A stretch of 13,472 nt of DNA from Collinsella sp. (GTDB taxonomy: Bacteria; Actinomycetota; Coriobacteriia; Coriobacteriales; Coriobacteriaceae): contig JAUMPM010000005.1 in the NCBI GenBank assembly GCA_031294825.1, positions 1 through 13,472 on the forward strand, given 5' to 3'. Below the pieces are notes generated by a model that did no database searches, was not told the origin of the DNA, and worked only from the letters and a program-made list of their open reading frames with translations. Each line of letters starts with the position of its first letter. Positions within the stretch are counted from its first letter, which is position 1. Shown here one piece after another: positions 1-7,091 of the stretch. Made by a program: the position numbers and the translations under genes.

Positions 1-18
1 ATTGAAAGGAACCACTCC

Positions 19-552
19 ATGTTGAAGAAAACCCTCGCCTTCGCCTTGTCGGCGGCGCTTTTCGCGTTCTCGCTCGCCGGCTGCGGCGGAAATTCAATCG
101 ACAGCGCAAAGGCAAGCGATGCCGATTCCCAGGAAAAGACCGAACAGGCGGCCGATGCGCCCGAGGGCGCAAGCGCTGCCCCCATCACCGCCGACAAGGT
201 GGCCGACGGCACCTATCCGATCACCGTAGATTCCAGCTCGAACATGTTCAGGATTGTGGACGCCCAGCTCATCGTGGAAAACGGCTCCATGCACTGCGTG
301 ATGACACTTTCCGGCACGGGCTACGGCAAGCTCTTCATGGGCACGGGCGACGAGGCTGCCGCCGCGAGCGAGGCCGACTTCATCCCCTATGTGGAAAACG
401 CGGAAGGCAAGTACACCTACGACGTACCCGTTGAAGCGCTCGACGAGGACACCGCCTGCGCCGCGTGGAGCATTAGAAAAGGGCAGTGGTACGACCGCAC
501 GCTCGTGTTCGAATCCGCCGGCGTCGATCTGCGCGCCGACGCGCTGAAGTAA
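19..552 (+). CDS. Small lipoprotein of the metal-complex uptake operon
   Basis: This 177-residue protein begins with a lipoprotein signal: a basic start, a hydrophobic run, and the lipobox LAGC with the lipidated cysteine at residue 22. A low-complexity Ala/Glu/Asp linker (about 25-60) follows, then one globular domain (about 62-166) that looks beta-rich and ends in a WYDRTLVF-like strand. A purine-rich GAAAGGA ribosome site lies 8 bases before the ATG. It is the first gene of the operon seen here and ends 4 bases before the binding-protein gene. By eye, its domain resembles the N-terminal domain of that neighbour: dG-x-Y, a central SG/SS-x-x-Y motif, then a PV-x-LDED-like segment. I do not recognise a named family. 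I infer an extracytoplasmic accessory that captures or hands over ligand to the importer. Surface location is well supported; the role is a guess from context. Confidence 0.85.
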   Translation: MLKKTLAFALSAALFAFSLAGCGGNSIDSAKASDADSQEKTEQAADAPEGASAAPITADKVADGTYPITVDSSSNMFRIVDAQLIVENGSMHCVMTLSGTGYGKLFMGTGDEAAAASEADFIPYVENAEGKYTYDVPVEALDEDTACAAWSIRKGQWYDRTLVFESAGVDLRADALK

Positions 553-556
553 CGCC

Positions 557-2128
557 ATGCGGTCGATTCTTCCCAAAAAGGAAAGCAGGAAGCGCCGCAG
601 CATCGCGGCGCGCGCGATCACCTGCGTTCTCGTCGCCCTGCTCGCGCTTCCCTTCGCGGGGTGCAGTGCGAGCCCGAACGCGACCGGTGGCACGGCGGGC
701 TCTCAGGAATACACTGTGAGCGTCTCGCTTTCCGGCGGGTCAGGGCGCGCAAGCATCGCCTCACCCACCACAATTGTGAAGGATGGCGACACCTACACCG
801 CGACCATCACCTGGTCGAGTTCGAACTACGACAAAATGACCGTCGACGGCGTGGACTACGCGCCTGTAAACGACGGCGGCAACTCCACATTCGAGATACC
901 CGTCACGCTCGACGAGGACATCGCCGTGTCGGCCGAGACCGTCGCCATGTCGACGCCGCACACCATCGACTACACGCTCTACTTCGACTCATCCACCATG
1001 AAGGAGAAATCGGGCGACGATGCAAGCGGCGGTTCCCCTGCGGTAACGGCTTCAAGCGCCGCGGCCGACTTCCACAACGCCGATTTGGGCTGCGGCTGGG
1101 AGCCGACGGGGGCGCTTCAGCTTGAATACGCCAAGCACTTCACTGTCGACGAGTACGAAGGCGGCCTGCGGCTTATCTGCGTTTCGAACGGGGAGCGCTT
1201 CCTCGTGGTGCCGCAAGATGCGAAGGTACCTGATGGGTTGAGCTCCGACATCGCGGTCATAAGGCGCCCCGCCGACAAGGTGTACCTCGTGTCGTCGGCA
1301 ACGATGTGCCTGGTCGACGCGCTCGATGCGAACGACAATATCTTAATGTCGGGCACGAAAGCCGACGATTGCTCGGTCGCGCGCTTCAAAAGCGCGCTCG
1401 AAAGTGGGGCGATCGCCTACGGCGGCAAGTACAGCGCGCCCGACTACGAGCGAATATCGGCCTCGGGCTGCACGCTCGCCATCGAGAACACCATGATCAA
1501 CCACACGCCCGATGTGAAGGAAAAGCTGCAGAAGCTCGGGCTCGTCGTGCTCACCGAACAGTCGTCGAGCGAGCCCGAAGCACTCGGGCGCGTCGAGTGG
1601 ATTAAGCTTTTCGGCGTCCTGTTCGACAAGGAAGACGAGGCCGCGCACCTGTTCAACGAGCAGAAGGCCCGCGTCGAGCAAACGTCGGGGCTCGCGTCGT
1701 CAGGTAAAACCGTGGCGTATTTCTACATTAACTCGAACGGGGCCGCCGTCACGAGGCGGGCGGGCGACTACGTGGCGCAGATGATCGAGCTTGCAGGCGG
1801 CAGCTACGCGCTCGATGACGCGCAGACGGCGTCGACGTCAGGTTCGTCAGTAACGCTCGAAATGGAGCGCTTCTACGCGACGGCGAAGGATGCCGACATC
1901 ATCGTCTACAACGGCACCATCGACGAATCGGTTGCCACCTTGAACGACTTCGTAGGCAAAAACGCGCTATTGTCGCAGTTCAAAGCCGTGAAGAACGGCA
2001 ACGTCTGGGTCACAAGCGCCGACATGTACCAGCAGATGACTTCTACCGCCGACATTATCGACGAGCTGCACGGGGCGTTCACCGGCGATGACGCGAGCGA
2101 CTTCCATTATCTGAGGAAGCTCGGCTAG
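557..2128 (+). CDS. ABC transporter substrate-binding lipoprotein (iron complex/heme/corrinoid type) with extra N-terminal domain
   Basis: This 523-residue lipoprotein has a long basic leader and the lipobox FAGC, with the lipidated cysteine at residue 36. Residues about 51-145 form a beta-rich domain like that of the preceding gene. Residues about 190-523 look like a TroA/FecB-type periplasmic binding fold: an early segment with a conserved Arg-Pro pair (VIRRPADKVYLVSS), a middle part on the pattern of a two-lobed protein joined by a helix, and a late stretch (DADIIVYNGTID, then KNGNVWV) typical of the family's second lobe. Ordinary members are about 300-350 residues, so the extra N-terminal domain explains the length. 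The gene is 4 bases from both neighbours and has no strong ribosome site of its own, which suggests translational coupling. Substrate is unassigned: siderophore iron, heme and cobalamin all fit the family. Confidence 0.87.
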   Translation: MRSILPKKESRKRRSIAARAITCVLVALLALPFAGCSASPNATGGTAGSQEYTVSVSLSGGSGRASIASPTTIVKDGDTYTATITWSSSNYDKMTVDGVDYAPVNDGGNSTFEIPVTLDEDIAVSAETVAMSTPHTIDYTLYFDSSTMKEKSGDDASGGSPAVTASSAAADFHNADLGCGWEPTGALQLEYAKHFTVDEYEGGLRLICVSNGERFLVVPQDAKVPDGLSSDIAVIRRPADKVYLVSSATMCLVDALDANDNILMSGTKADDCSVARFKSALESGAIAYGGKYSAPDYERISASGCTLAIENTMINHTPDVKEKLQKLGLVVLTEQSSSEPEALGRVEWIKLFGVLFDKEDEAAHLFNEQKARVEQTSGLASSGKTVAYFYINSNGAAVTRRAGDYVAQMIELAGGSYALDDAQTASTSGSSVTLEMERFYATAKDADIIVYNGTIDESVATLNDFVGKNALLSQFKAVKNGNVWVTSADMYQQMTSTADIIDELHGAFTGDDASDFHYLRKLG

Positions 2129-2132
2129 CACC

Positions 2133-3173
2133 ATGAAAAGCCGACTTTCCATGACATACGACGAATCGGGGCGCGCCGCGCGGTGTCGCGTCGTGACGGC
2201 GCTGCTCGCTGTTGCCCTCATCGTGCTCGTCGGGGCCAACCTGTGCATCGGGAGCGTGCTCGTGCCAGCAGACCACATCCCCGGCATCCTTTCGGGCGGC
2301 GCGGCCAATTCCATGGAAAGCCAGGTCATCTGGGAGATTCGCCTGCCGCGCGTGCTTTCAGCCGTGCTTCTCGGCGGGGCACTTTCGCTTTCCGGGTTCC
2401 TACTGCAGACGTTTTTCAACAACCCCATCGCCGACCCGTTCATCTTGGGCGTCTCCTCGGGCGCAAAGTTCGTCGTCGCGCTTACGATGATCGCACTTCT
2501 GAACGCGAACCAGGCCATGTCCTCGCCGGCCATGGTGGCCGCAGCGTTTCTGGGCTCGCTTATCACCATCGGCTTCGTGCTCCTCATCGCACGGCGCATA
2601 AGTTCCATGGCCATGCTCATCGTGGCGGGCGTCATGGTGGGATACATCTGCTCGGCGGCGACGAACTTCCTCATCGCCTTCGCCGACGACCAGTCCATCG
2701 TGAACCTGCACAACTGGTCTTTGGGTAGCTTCTCGGGTTCGAGCTGGAACGACATCGCGGTCATCGCGGTCGTGGTGATCACCGTGAGCGCATGCGTATT
2801 CGCGATATCGAAGCCCCTTTCCGCCTTCCAGCTGGGAGAAGCCTACGCGAAAAGCGTCGGCGTGAACGTCGCACGCTTCCGCGTGGTGCTCGTCCTTCTA
2901 GCGAGCATGCTCTCTGCCTGCGTGACCGCGTTCGCTGGTCCGGTGTCGTTCGTAGGCATCGCGGTTCCGCATCTCGTGAAGTCGGCGTTGAAGTCGTCGA
3001 AGCCCATCCGCGTGATTCCTGCGTGCTTCTTGGGAGGCGCCATCTTCTGCGCGGGCTGCGATTTGATCGCGCGCACGCTGTTCTCCCCCGTCGAGCTTTC
3101 CATCAGCGCCGTCACCGCCATCTTCGGCGCGCCGGTGGTTATTGCACTCATGTTGAAGAAGCGGGTGAGGTAG
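2133..3173 (+). CDS. FecCD-family ABC permease
   Basis: This 346-residue, highly hydrophobic protein is the membrane channel of the importer. Family hallmarks are visible in order: IRLPRVLSAVLLGGALSLSG (about 68-87), then NNPIADPFILGVSSGA, later FAGPVSFVGIAVPHLV, and near the end DLIARTLFSPVELSISAVTA. These match the BtuC/FecCD/FhuB group, whose members usually have about ten membrane helices and work as homodimers. Length is normal for the family. The start at 2133 lies 4 bases after the binding-protein stop; a GAGGA sits about 15 bases upstream, rather far, so coupling to the upstream gene is likely. An in-frame ATG at 2151 is another possible start. The last codon abuts the ATPase gene with no spacer, so the two are almost certainly co-translated. 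Confidence 0.93.
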   Translation: MKSRLSMTYDESGRAARCRVVTALLAVALIVLVGANLCIGSVLVPADHIPGILSGGAANSMESQVIWEIRLPRVLSAVLLGGALSLSGFLLQTFFNNPIADPFILGVSSGAKFVVALTMIALLNANQAMSSPAMVAAAFLGSLITIGFVLLIARRISSMAMLIVAGVMVGYICSAATNFLIAFADDQSIVNLHNWSLGSFSGSSWNDIAVIAVVVITVSACVFAISKPLSAFQLGEAYAKSVGVNVARFRVVLVLLASMLSACVTAFAGPVSFVGIAVPHLVKSALKSSKPIRVIPACFLGGAIFCAGCDLIARTLFSPVELSISAVTAIFGAPVVIALMLKKRVR

Positions 3174-4490
3174 ATGGGGGAATTCGTGCCGCGGACCAAA
3201 ACGCTCGGAGGGAACATTCCATGCTTGGCCAGTCCTGAGCTCGCACGAAAGCGCCAGAAGGCACTTTCGGCTCGTGCGGAACTGCGCGCGGAACGCCTCC
3301 TCCGAGCGCAGTCGAACCTCGAAACCCCGGTCGAAACGCAGGCTGACGGAGCGCCGCTTTTCCGCATAAGCGACCTGTCGGCGGGCTACGACAAGAAGGT
3401 CGTAGTCGAAGGTGTCGATCTGGAGGTTCGCGCGGGCGACGTCGTGGCGCTCATCGGGCCGAACGGCTCGGGCAAGTCGACCATCTTGAAAACCATCACA
3501 CGCCATCTTGCACCGCTTGCCGGCGCGGTCGAGCTCGACGGACGGGAGATTTCCCGATGGAAGACGGCGGAGTTCGCAAGGAACCTTGCCGTTATGCTGA
3601 CAGATCGCCCCCGGACCGAGCTCCTCACCTGCCGCGATATCGTAGAGGCGGGAAGACATCCCTACACCGGGCGAATGGGCACACTCTCGCCCGACGACCA
3701 TAGTCGGGTCGACGAGGCAATGAAAACCGCACATGTGGAAGAGCTCGCCGAGCGCGACTTCATGCAGATAAGCGATGGGCAACGCCAGCGCGTCATGCTC
3801 GCACGCGCCATCGCGCAGGATCCGCGTGTGCTCGTGCTCGACGAGCCCACGTCGTATCTCGATATCCGCTACCAGATCGACCTGCTGCGAATACTTCGCC
3901 ACCTTGCGAAATCGCGGAATGTGGCTGTCATCATGTCCATCCACGAACTCGAGCTCGCGCAGAAAAGCGCCGACAAGGTGATTTGCGTGAAGGACGGCCG
4001 GGTCTTCCGCGCCGGCGCACCCGAGAACATATTCACGCGCGAGACAATTGGCGAGCTCTACGGCCTTCAGCATGGCACCTTCAACGAGCGCTTCGGCAGC
4101 GTGGAAATTGGGCGCCCACACGGTGATGCGCACACGTTCGTCATCGCCGGCGCAGGTACGGGGTCGGCTGTGTTTCGCCAGCTCATCCGGCAGGGCAAGG
4201 CGTTCTACGCGGGCGTTCTGCACGAAGGGGACATCGACTGCGAGCTCGCGCGCGACCTGGCGACGGAATGCGTGGCCGAGCGCGCCTTCGAGCCGATCGG
4301 GGATAAAACCATAGCCCGCGCCAAAGAGCTCCTCGTCCACTGTGCGCGCCTTATTGTGTGCCCCGCCGCCTTCGGCACCATAAACGCCCGCAACGCAGAG
4401 CTCGTCGCCTTCGCACGCTCGCATGGTATCGAGGTCATGCAAGCGTGCGAAGGCGCATCGGAGGATTCCCATTTGGAGCGGGAAGGATAA
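3174..4490 (+). CDS. FecE-type ABC transporter ATPase with N-terminal repeat-derived extension and C-terminal extra domain
   Basis: This 438-residue ATPase powers the importer. The core spans about 60-300: Walker A GPNGSGKST (from residue 95), a signature written ISDGQRQR (about 198-205) in place of LSGGQ, Walker B VLVLDEP (about 219), and the switch histidine in MSIHELE. The core is followed by about 130 residues that contain FVIAGAGTGSAVF, a glycine-rich, Rossmann-like start, and CPAAFGTINARNAELV. I recall similar tails on some clostridial and archaeal FecE-like ATPases, but its function is unknown to me. The first 55 or so residues are unusual, rich in Arg, Ala, Leu and Glu, and partly encoded by the palindromic repeat at 3231-3283. 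The ATG at 3174 directly follows the permease stop. A strong GGAGGG at 3208-3213 lies about 11 bases before an in-frame TTG at 3225, so the true start may be internal. The ATPase assignment is firm; the N-terminus is uncertain. Confidence 0.93.
   Translation: MGEFVPRTKTLGGNIPCLASPELARKRQKALSARAELRAERLLRAQSNLETPVETQADGAPLFRISDLSAGYDKKVVVEGVDLEVRAGDVVALIGPNGSGKSTILKTITRHLAPLAGAVELDGREISRWKTAEFARNLAVMLTDRPRTELLTCRDIVEAGRHPYTGRMGTLSPDDHSRVDEAMKTAHVEELAERDFMQISDGQRQRVMLARAIAQDPRVLVLDEPTSYLDIRYQIDLLRILRHLAKSRNVAVIMSIHELELAQKSADKVICVKDGRVFRAGAPENIFTRETIGELYGLQHGTFNERFGSVEIGRPHGDAHTFVIAGAGTGSAVFRQLIRQGKAFYAGVLHEGDIDCELARDLATECVAERAFEPIGDKTIARAKELLVHCARLIVCPAAFGTINARNAELVAFARSHGIEVMQACEGASEDSHLEREG
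3231..3283 (+). repeat. Palindromic repeat, copy A, inside the ATPase reading frame
   Basis: The core 3246-3269 folds as a hairpin. Bases 3246-3255 pair with 3260-3269 (one C-A mismatch) around the loop AGAA. A second short stem, CGCA 3242-3245 with TGCG 3275-3278, encloses it with a one-sided bulge of five bases (3270-3274). The edges match copy B at 13101-13152 (AGTCCTG, CTCGCACGAA, then TTCGGCTCGT and CGGAACT), while the inner stem differs in sequence yet still pairs. The copy lies in frame and adds an Arg/Ala-rich peptide to the ATPase N-terminus. I infer one member of a dispersed repeat family. Confidence 0.72.
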
Positions 4491-4507
4491 ACTGAACTTT
4501 CTTTTAA

Positions 4508-4600
4508 GGATCCTCAGGCTACAGCTCCTGCGCCGGCGAGGTCTACAAGGCGCCGGAGAACCTCGTGAACAGGAATTTCCACGCCGACGAGCCCAACTAG
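4508..4600 (+). pseudogene. IS3-family (IS150-like) transposase OrfB fragment
   Basis: Read in the frame of base 4517, this stretch gives GYSSCAGEVYKAP, then LVNRNFHADEPN, then a stop at 4598-4600. That is the segment just before the catalytic domain in IS150-like OrfB proteins, where an intact copy would go on to the KW-x-TD-x-TEF motif with the first catalytic Asp. An in-frame stop at 4505-4507 cuts it upstream. An RILR-like piece in the neighbouring frame (4507-4518) hints at an old one-base deletion. No ends or catalytic residues remain, so it is inert. The homology ends at about 4597, 5 bases from the stop of the regulator gene that faces it, so this is probably a recombination scar between the ABC operon and the block to its right. 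It may derive from the same IS family as the element at the right edge. Confidence 0.68.
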
Positions 4601-4602
4601 GC

Positions 4603-5214
4603 CTAATCCAAGCGAGATTCCAGACTCGACAGACCATTGAGAGTCAGATCGTTGGCGACCTCAGAGACACGCTCAATAGGAACCGAGCCGTCAGACAGTG
4701 CCCACGTGCGATAGATACCGATAATGCCCGACAGCAAAAACGCCAGATAGTAATCGAACATCTCGTCCTTGAGACCTTGGGGCAACAGATCGCGCTCGGC
4801 AATCTCGTGCTCGAGCGGCGCACGAAGACGAGCCATAAAATCATCGAGCGGAATATTCTCGATCAGCTGACGATTGAGCACGAGGTTGTTGCACAGCGCC
4901 TCGTTAACGGTTTTAAAGAAGGTCGCCGCCGCGCCAAGGGCGCGCTCGTTGGTGTCGCCGTCCATGGAAGCAAGTGTTTTCTCGACCGAGTCGACAATCA
5001 TCTCCACAACATCGACGGCAATGGCATCGAGCAGGCCGTCAACCGTACCAAAGTGAACGTAAAAGGTCTTGCGGTCGACATTGGCCTCGCGCGCGATGGC
5101 ACTCACCGTAATGTCTGCCAGCGGCTTTTCCATGAGCAGGCGCTCGAAAGCAGAAAGGATGGCATTACGGCTGCGAACAATGCGGCGATCAATACGCGGT
5201 TTGCTGGTGGCCAT
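4603..5214 (-). CDS. TetR-family transcriptional regulator
   Basis: This 203-residue protein has an N-terminal TetR helix-turn-helix: an ILSAFERLLMEKPLADITV lead-in, then SAIAREANVDRKTFYVHF (about 37-54), the standard recognition-helix pattern ending in T-F-Y-x-H-F. The rest is a helical ligand and dimer domain of the kind found in small DhaS-like members; the ligand is unknown. I chose the ATG at 5214 because AAGGGA lies about 8 bases upstream; an ATG at 5241 would add nine residues but lacks as good a site. A 7-base inverted repeat at 5258-5281 may be its own operator. The flippase-like gene lies upstream on the same strand, 116 bases away, and could be a target. The converging neighbour is a transposase scar. 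Confidence 0.9.
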   Translation of the reverse strand: MATSKPRIDRRIVRSRNAILSAFERLLMEKPLADITVSAIAREANVDRKTFYVHFGTVDGLLDAIAVDVVEMIVDSVEKTLASMDGDTNERALGAAATFFKTVNEALCNNLVLNRQLIENIPLDDFMARLRAPLEHEIAERDLLPQGLKDEMFDYYLAFLLSGIIGIYRTWALSDGSVPIERVSEVANDLTLNGLSSLESRLD

Positions 5215-5257
5215 GGGCGTGTCCCTTCGATATGCGGGCATTCATCAACAGATGAGA

Positions 5258-5281
5258 GATAATCTACGTAAGAGGATTATC
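5258..5281 (-). promoter_or_regulatory. Candidate operator (inverted repeat) upstream of the TetR gene
   Basis: GATAATC at 5258-5264 and GATTATC at 5275-5281 are perfect inverted repeats separated by 10 bases. The site is 44-67 bases upstream of the regulator start, in the only AT-rich stretch between it and the upstream gene. This is where a self-repressing TetR protein would bind. The operator role is inferred from symmetry and position only. Confidence 0.45.
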
Positions 5282-5330
5282 CCCCATACAGCACAAATAT
5301 GCCCCGCATCATGAAGAACGCACGACTGTC

Positions 5331-6638
5331 CTACTGCGACTTAGGGTGCTTCCTCTTATTGAGCGCCGACGGAGATACGCGAATACCGTCGCCCGTCTGG
5401 CGCACATAGGCTTTATGAGCCGGCTTGGCGGTCCCAGAAGCCTTCTGAGCGTGCTTCTTGGGATCAACGGTGACAACATTCGTGGGGTGCGGCTTAGTGG
5501 GCGCAGAGGGCGTCTGAGGCGTGCGGCCGAGCTTGCGCATCACGCGATCCCAGCGCGCATGGATGCTCTCGTTGTGGGCGCTCTTAAGTCCCAGCAGGGG
5601 CGCAGCCAAAATGGTAGGCGCAATAAACGTGATGAGGCGCCACAGCAGATAACCGGCGGTCGAAGCCGACCCAAAGAAATGACCCAAGAACAATGCAAAG
5701 CCGCCCTCAGCACCACCAGTTCCACCGGGCAAGGGAACCGCAGAGCTCAGCAGCTGGACAAAGGCGCTCGCGGCCATGACCGAGAAAAAGTCGACCTCGT
5801 GGTGGCCAAAGGCAAGCATCAGGAAATACGGCACCAGATAGAAAAACGCGAGCTGCAGCATGGTGATAAACACGGTGAGCAGCATGGAAGAAAAATGTCC
5901 GGCCGAAAGCTTGAACTTCTCGGAGAAAGAGTAGATCTCGCCATCGACAAACGTGCGCCAACCCTCGATCTTAGTGGCCGAGACACCAATGCGCTCGAGC
6001 CAATTGATGATGCAATGGGCGACGCGCGTGACGGTCTTAGGCATGAGAGCGACGGCGAAGATGCCAAGCAAGATGCAGCAGTGTCCACCAAAGCTAAAGA
6101 CGCACAGCAGCGTCATGTCGCCATAGCGCTCGGCAAAAAAAGGCATGCGAGCAAGCAGTAGGATAGCGCCCCAGGCAACGAGGCCAAACTGATACACGAT
6201 AAAGCGCGTGAACTGCGTGGCTCCGGCCTCGCCGACATTTTGGCCCGCTTTGGTCAGGCGGTAGATCTGGGCGGGAGTCGAGCCCATCATCATAGGCGTC
6301 AGGTTGCCAAAGAAGATGCCACTCGCCTCGACCGAAATGAGGTCACGTATGCCGACGGGTGAGTCGGGGTCGAGCCAGACGGCGATCGCATAGGCCACAA
6401 TGCCAAAGAACAGATACATGAACATGCAGAGACATGCGACAACGAGCCATGGCGCCTGGACGCTCGACATAGCGGCCCAGAACTGCCCCATCTGCCCGGT
6501 TACCACCAGATAGACGATATAACCCACCAGCACGACGCCGATAAAGATGGCGCCGCGGCGTGCGCTCTTATTGTCATCTCCGCCCGAGGCCTCAACCTCG
6601 ACCTGGGGCTTAGACGTATGCTGAGAGGACTCCGTCAT
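5331..6638 (-). CDS. Flippase-like integral membrane protein (lysylphosphatidylglycerol synthase TM / UPF0104 family)
   Basis: This 435-residue protein has a short polar N-terminus, then about seven to nine hydrophobic segments from about residue 30 to 350, and a basic Lys/Pro-rich cytoplasmic-like tail of about 75 residues. Near the end of the membrane part it has PLPGGTGGAEGGF, a hallmark of the UPF0104 family (the membrane half of MprF and related lipid-linked proteins). The soluble aminoacyl-transfer domain of MprF is absent, so this is not a full lysyl-PG synthase; a lipid or lipid-linked sugar flippase or export role is the usual inference. I chose the ATG at 6638 because AGAAGGAG sits 4 bases upstream; a longer frame to 6704 has no such site. 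A TetR regulator follows on the same strand. The substrate is unknown. Confidence 0.88.
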   Translation of the reverse strand: MTESSQHTSKPQVEVEASGGDDNKSARRGAIFIGVVLVGYIVYLVVTGQMGQFWAAMSSVQAPWLVVACLCMFMYLFFGIVAYAIAVWLDPDSPVGIRDLISVEASGIFFGNLTPMMMGSTPAQIYRLTKAGQNVGEAGATQFTRFIVYQFGLVAWGAILLLARMPFFAERYGDMTLLCVFSFGGHCCILLGIFAVALMPKTVTRVAHCIINWLERIGVSATKIEGWRTFVDGEIYSFSEKFKLSAGHFSSMLLTVFITMLQLAFFYLVPYFLMLAFGHHEVDFFSVMAASAFVQLLSSAVPLPGGTGGAEGGFALFLGHFFGSASTAGYLLWRLITFIAPTILAAPLLGLKSAHNESIHARWDRVMRKLGRTPQTPSAPTKPHPTNVVTVDPKKHAQKASGTAKPAHKAYVRQTGDGIRVSPSALNKRKHPKSQ

Positions 6639-6743
6639 GAGACTCCTTCTAACAGTCAAAATATCTTGGATATTGTACCCGTAAGGGCCATAGGCAGAAC
6701 GCAAAGCTCTGGTTCAAACGGGAATTGCAGACGGTTGTTTGAA

Positions 6744-6778
6744 AATAAAAAACCCGGCCTTCCATGGGAAGTCCGGGT
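6744..6778 (-). terminator. Rho-independent terminator after the tRNA-Glu pair
   Basis: On the minus strand, ACCCGG and CCGGGT (6778-6773 with 6757-6752) enclose an inner stem CTTCC/GGAAG, and the hairpin is followed by TTTTTT then ATTTTC. It lies just beyond the CCA end of the downstream tRNA, so it would end the tRNA transcript before the flippase-like gene. Confidence 0.85.
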
Positions 6779-6788
6779 ATCAGATGCG

Positions 6789-6865
6789 TGGTAGCCCGTA
6801 CCAGATTCGAACTGGTGATCTCCGCCTTGAGAGGGCGGCGTCCTAAACCGCTAGACGAACGGGCC
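6789..6865 (-). tRNA. tRNA-Glu (anticodon CTC), downstream copy
   Basis: The minus strand folds as a full cloverleaf of 77 bases with an encoded CCA. The acceptor arm is GGCCCGT with ACGGGCT (one G-U end pair), the D-arm GTC/GAC, the anticodon stem CCGCC/GGCGG with loop CTCTCAA and anticodon CTC, and the T-arm ACCAG/CTGGT around TTCGAAT. The TTCGTCTAG start and the CGCCCTCTCAAGGCG anticodon arm are typical of bacterial tRNA-Glu. It is identical to the copy 22 bases upstream and reads the GAG codon. Confidence 0.96.
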
Positions 6866-6887
6866 ATAGGGCTCAGCAGAAAAGAAG

Positions 6888-6964
6888 TGGTAGCCCGTAC
6901 CAGATTCGAACTGGTGATCTCCGCCTTGAGAGGGCGGCGTCCTAAACCGCTAGACGAACGGGCC
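6888..6964 (-). tRNA. tRNA-Glu (anticodon CTC), upstream copy
   Basis: This is a 77-base cloverleaf identical base for base to the next copy, with the same anticodon CTC and encoded CCA. It is first in the transcript: a promoter-like pair of boxes ends 35 bases upstream. The two genes were probably formed by tandem duplication and are processed from one precursor. Confidence 0.96.
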
Positions 6965-6998
6965 ACATGACATCTGCACTGCCGTGCTGCAAGGAAGT

Positions 6999-7027
6999 AT
7001 ATTACGGGACAAAAAACATCAGCGCAA
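6999..7027 (-). promoter_or_regulatory. Promoter of the tRNA-Glu pair
   Basis: On the minus strand TTGCGC (7027-7022) and TAATAT (7004-6999) are separated by exactly 17 bases. The -10 box ends 34 bases before the first tRNA base, leaving room for a short 5' leader. Spacing and position support a housekeeping sigma promoter; the -35 box is only half consensus. Confidence 0.62.
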
Positions 7028-7042
7028 GAAGAAATTCCAAAT

Positions 7043-7061
7043 TGCCGAAAAATTGTCGGCA
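7043..7061 (-). terminator. Weak hairpin after the CCA-transferase gene
   Basis: TGCCGA and TCGGCA pair across a 7-base loop, CAATTTT, 31 bases past the stop codon of the nucleotidyltransferase gene. The run that follows (ATTTGG) is short, so this may be a weak terminator or just a structured end. Confidence 0.35.
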
Positions 7062-7091
7062 GGTTATGGAACACACAGGTAAACTGGGTAG

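Noticed and set aside
2898..4637. A 579-codon open frame on the minus strand, antisense to the permease and ATPase genes
   Set aside because: It mirrors strongly supported genes on the other strand, is rich in Arg, Ala and Cys, shows no known motif, and is explained by high GC keeping antisense frames open.
5331..6638. Complete MprF-type lysylphosphatidylglycerol synthase
   Set aside because: Only the membrane part is present; the C-terminal tail is a short basic stretch with no aminoacyl-transfer domain.
6649..7074. A 141-codon frame with a repeated peptide across the tRNA genes
   Set aside because: The repeat is just the two identical tRNA-Glu genes translated; it is not a protein.
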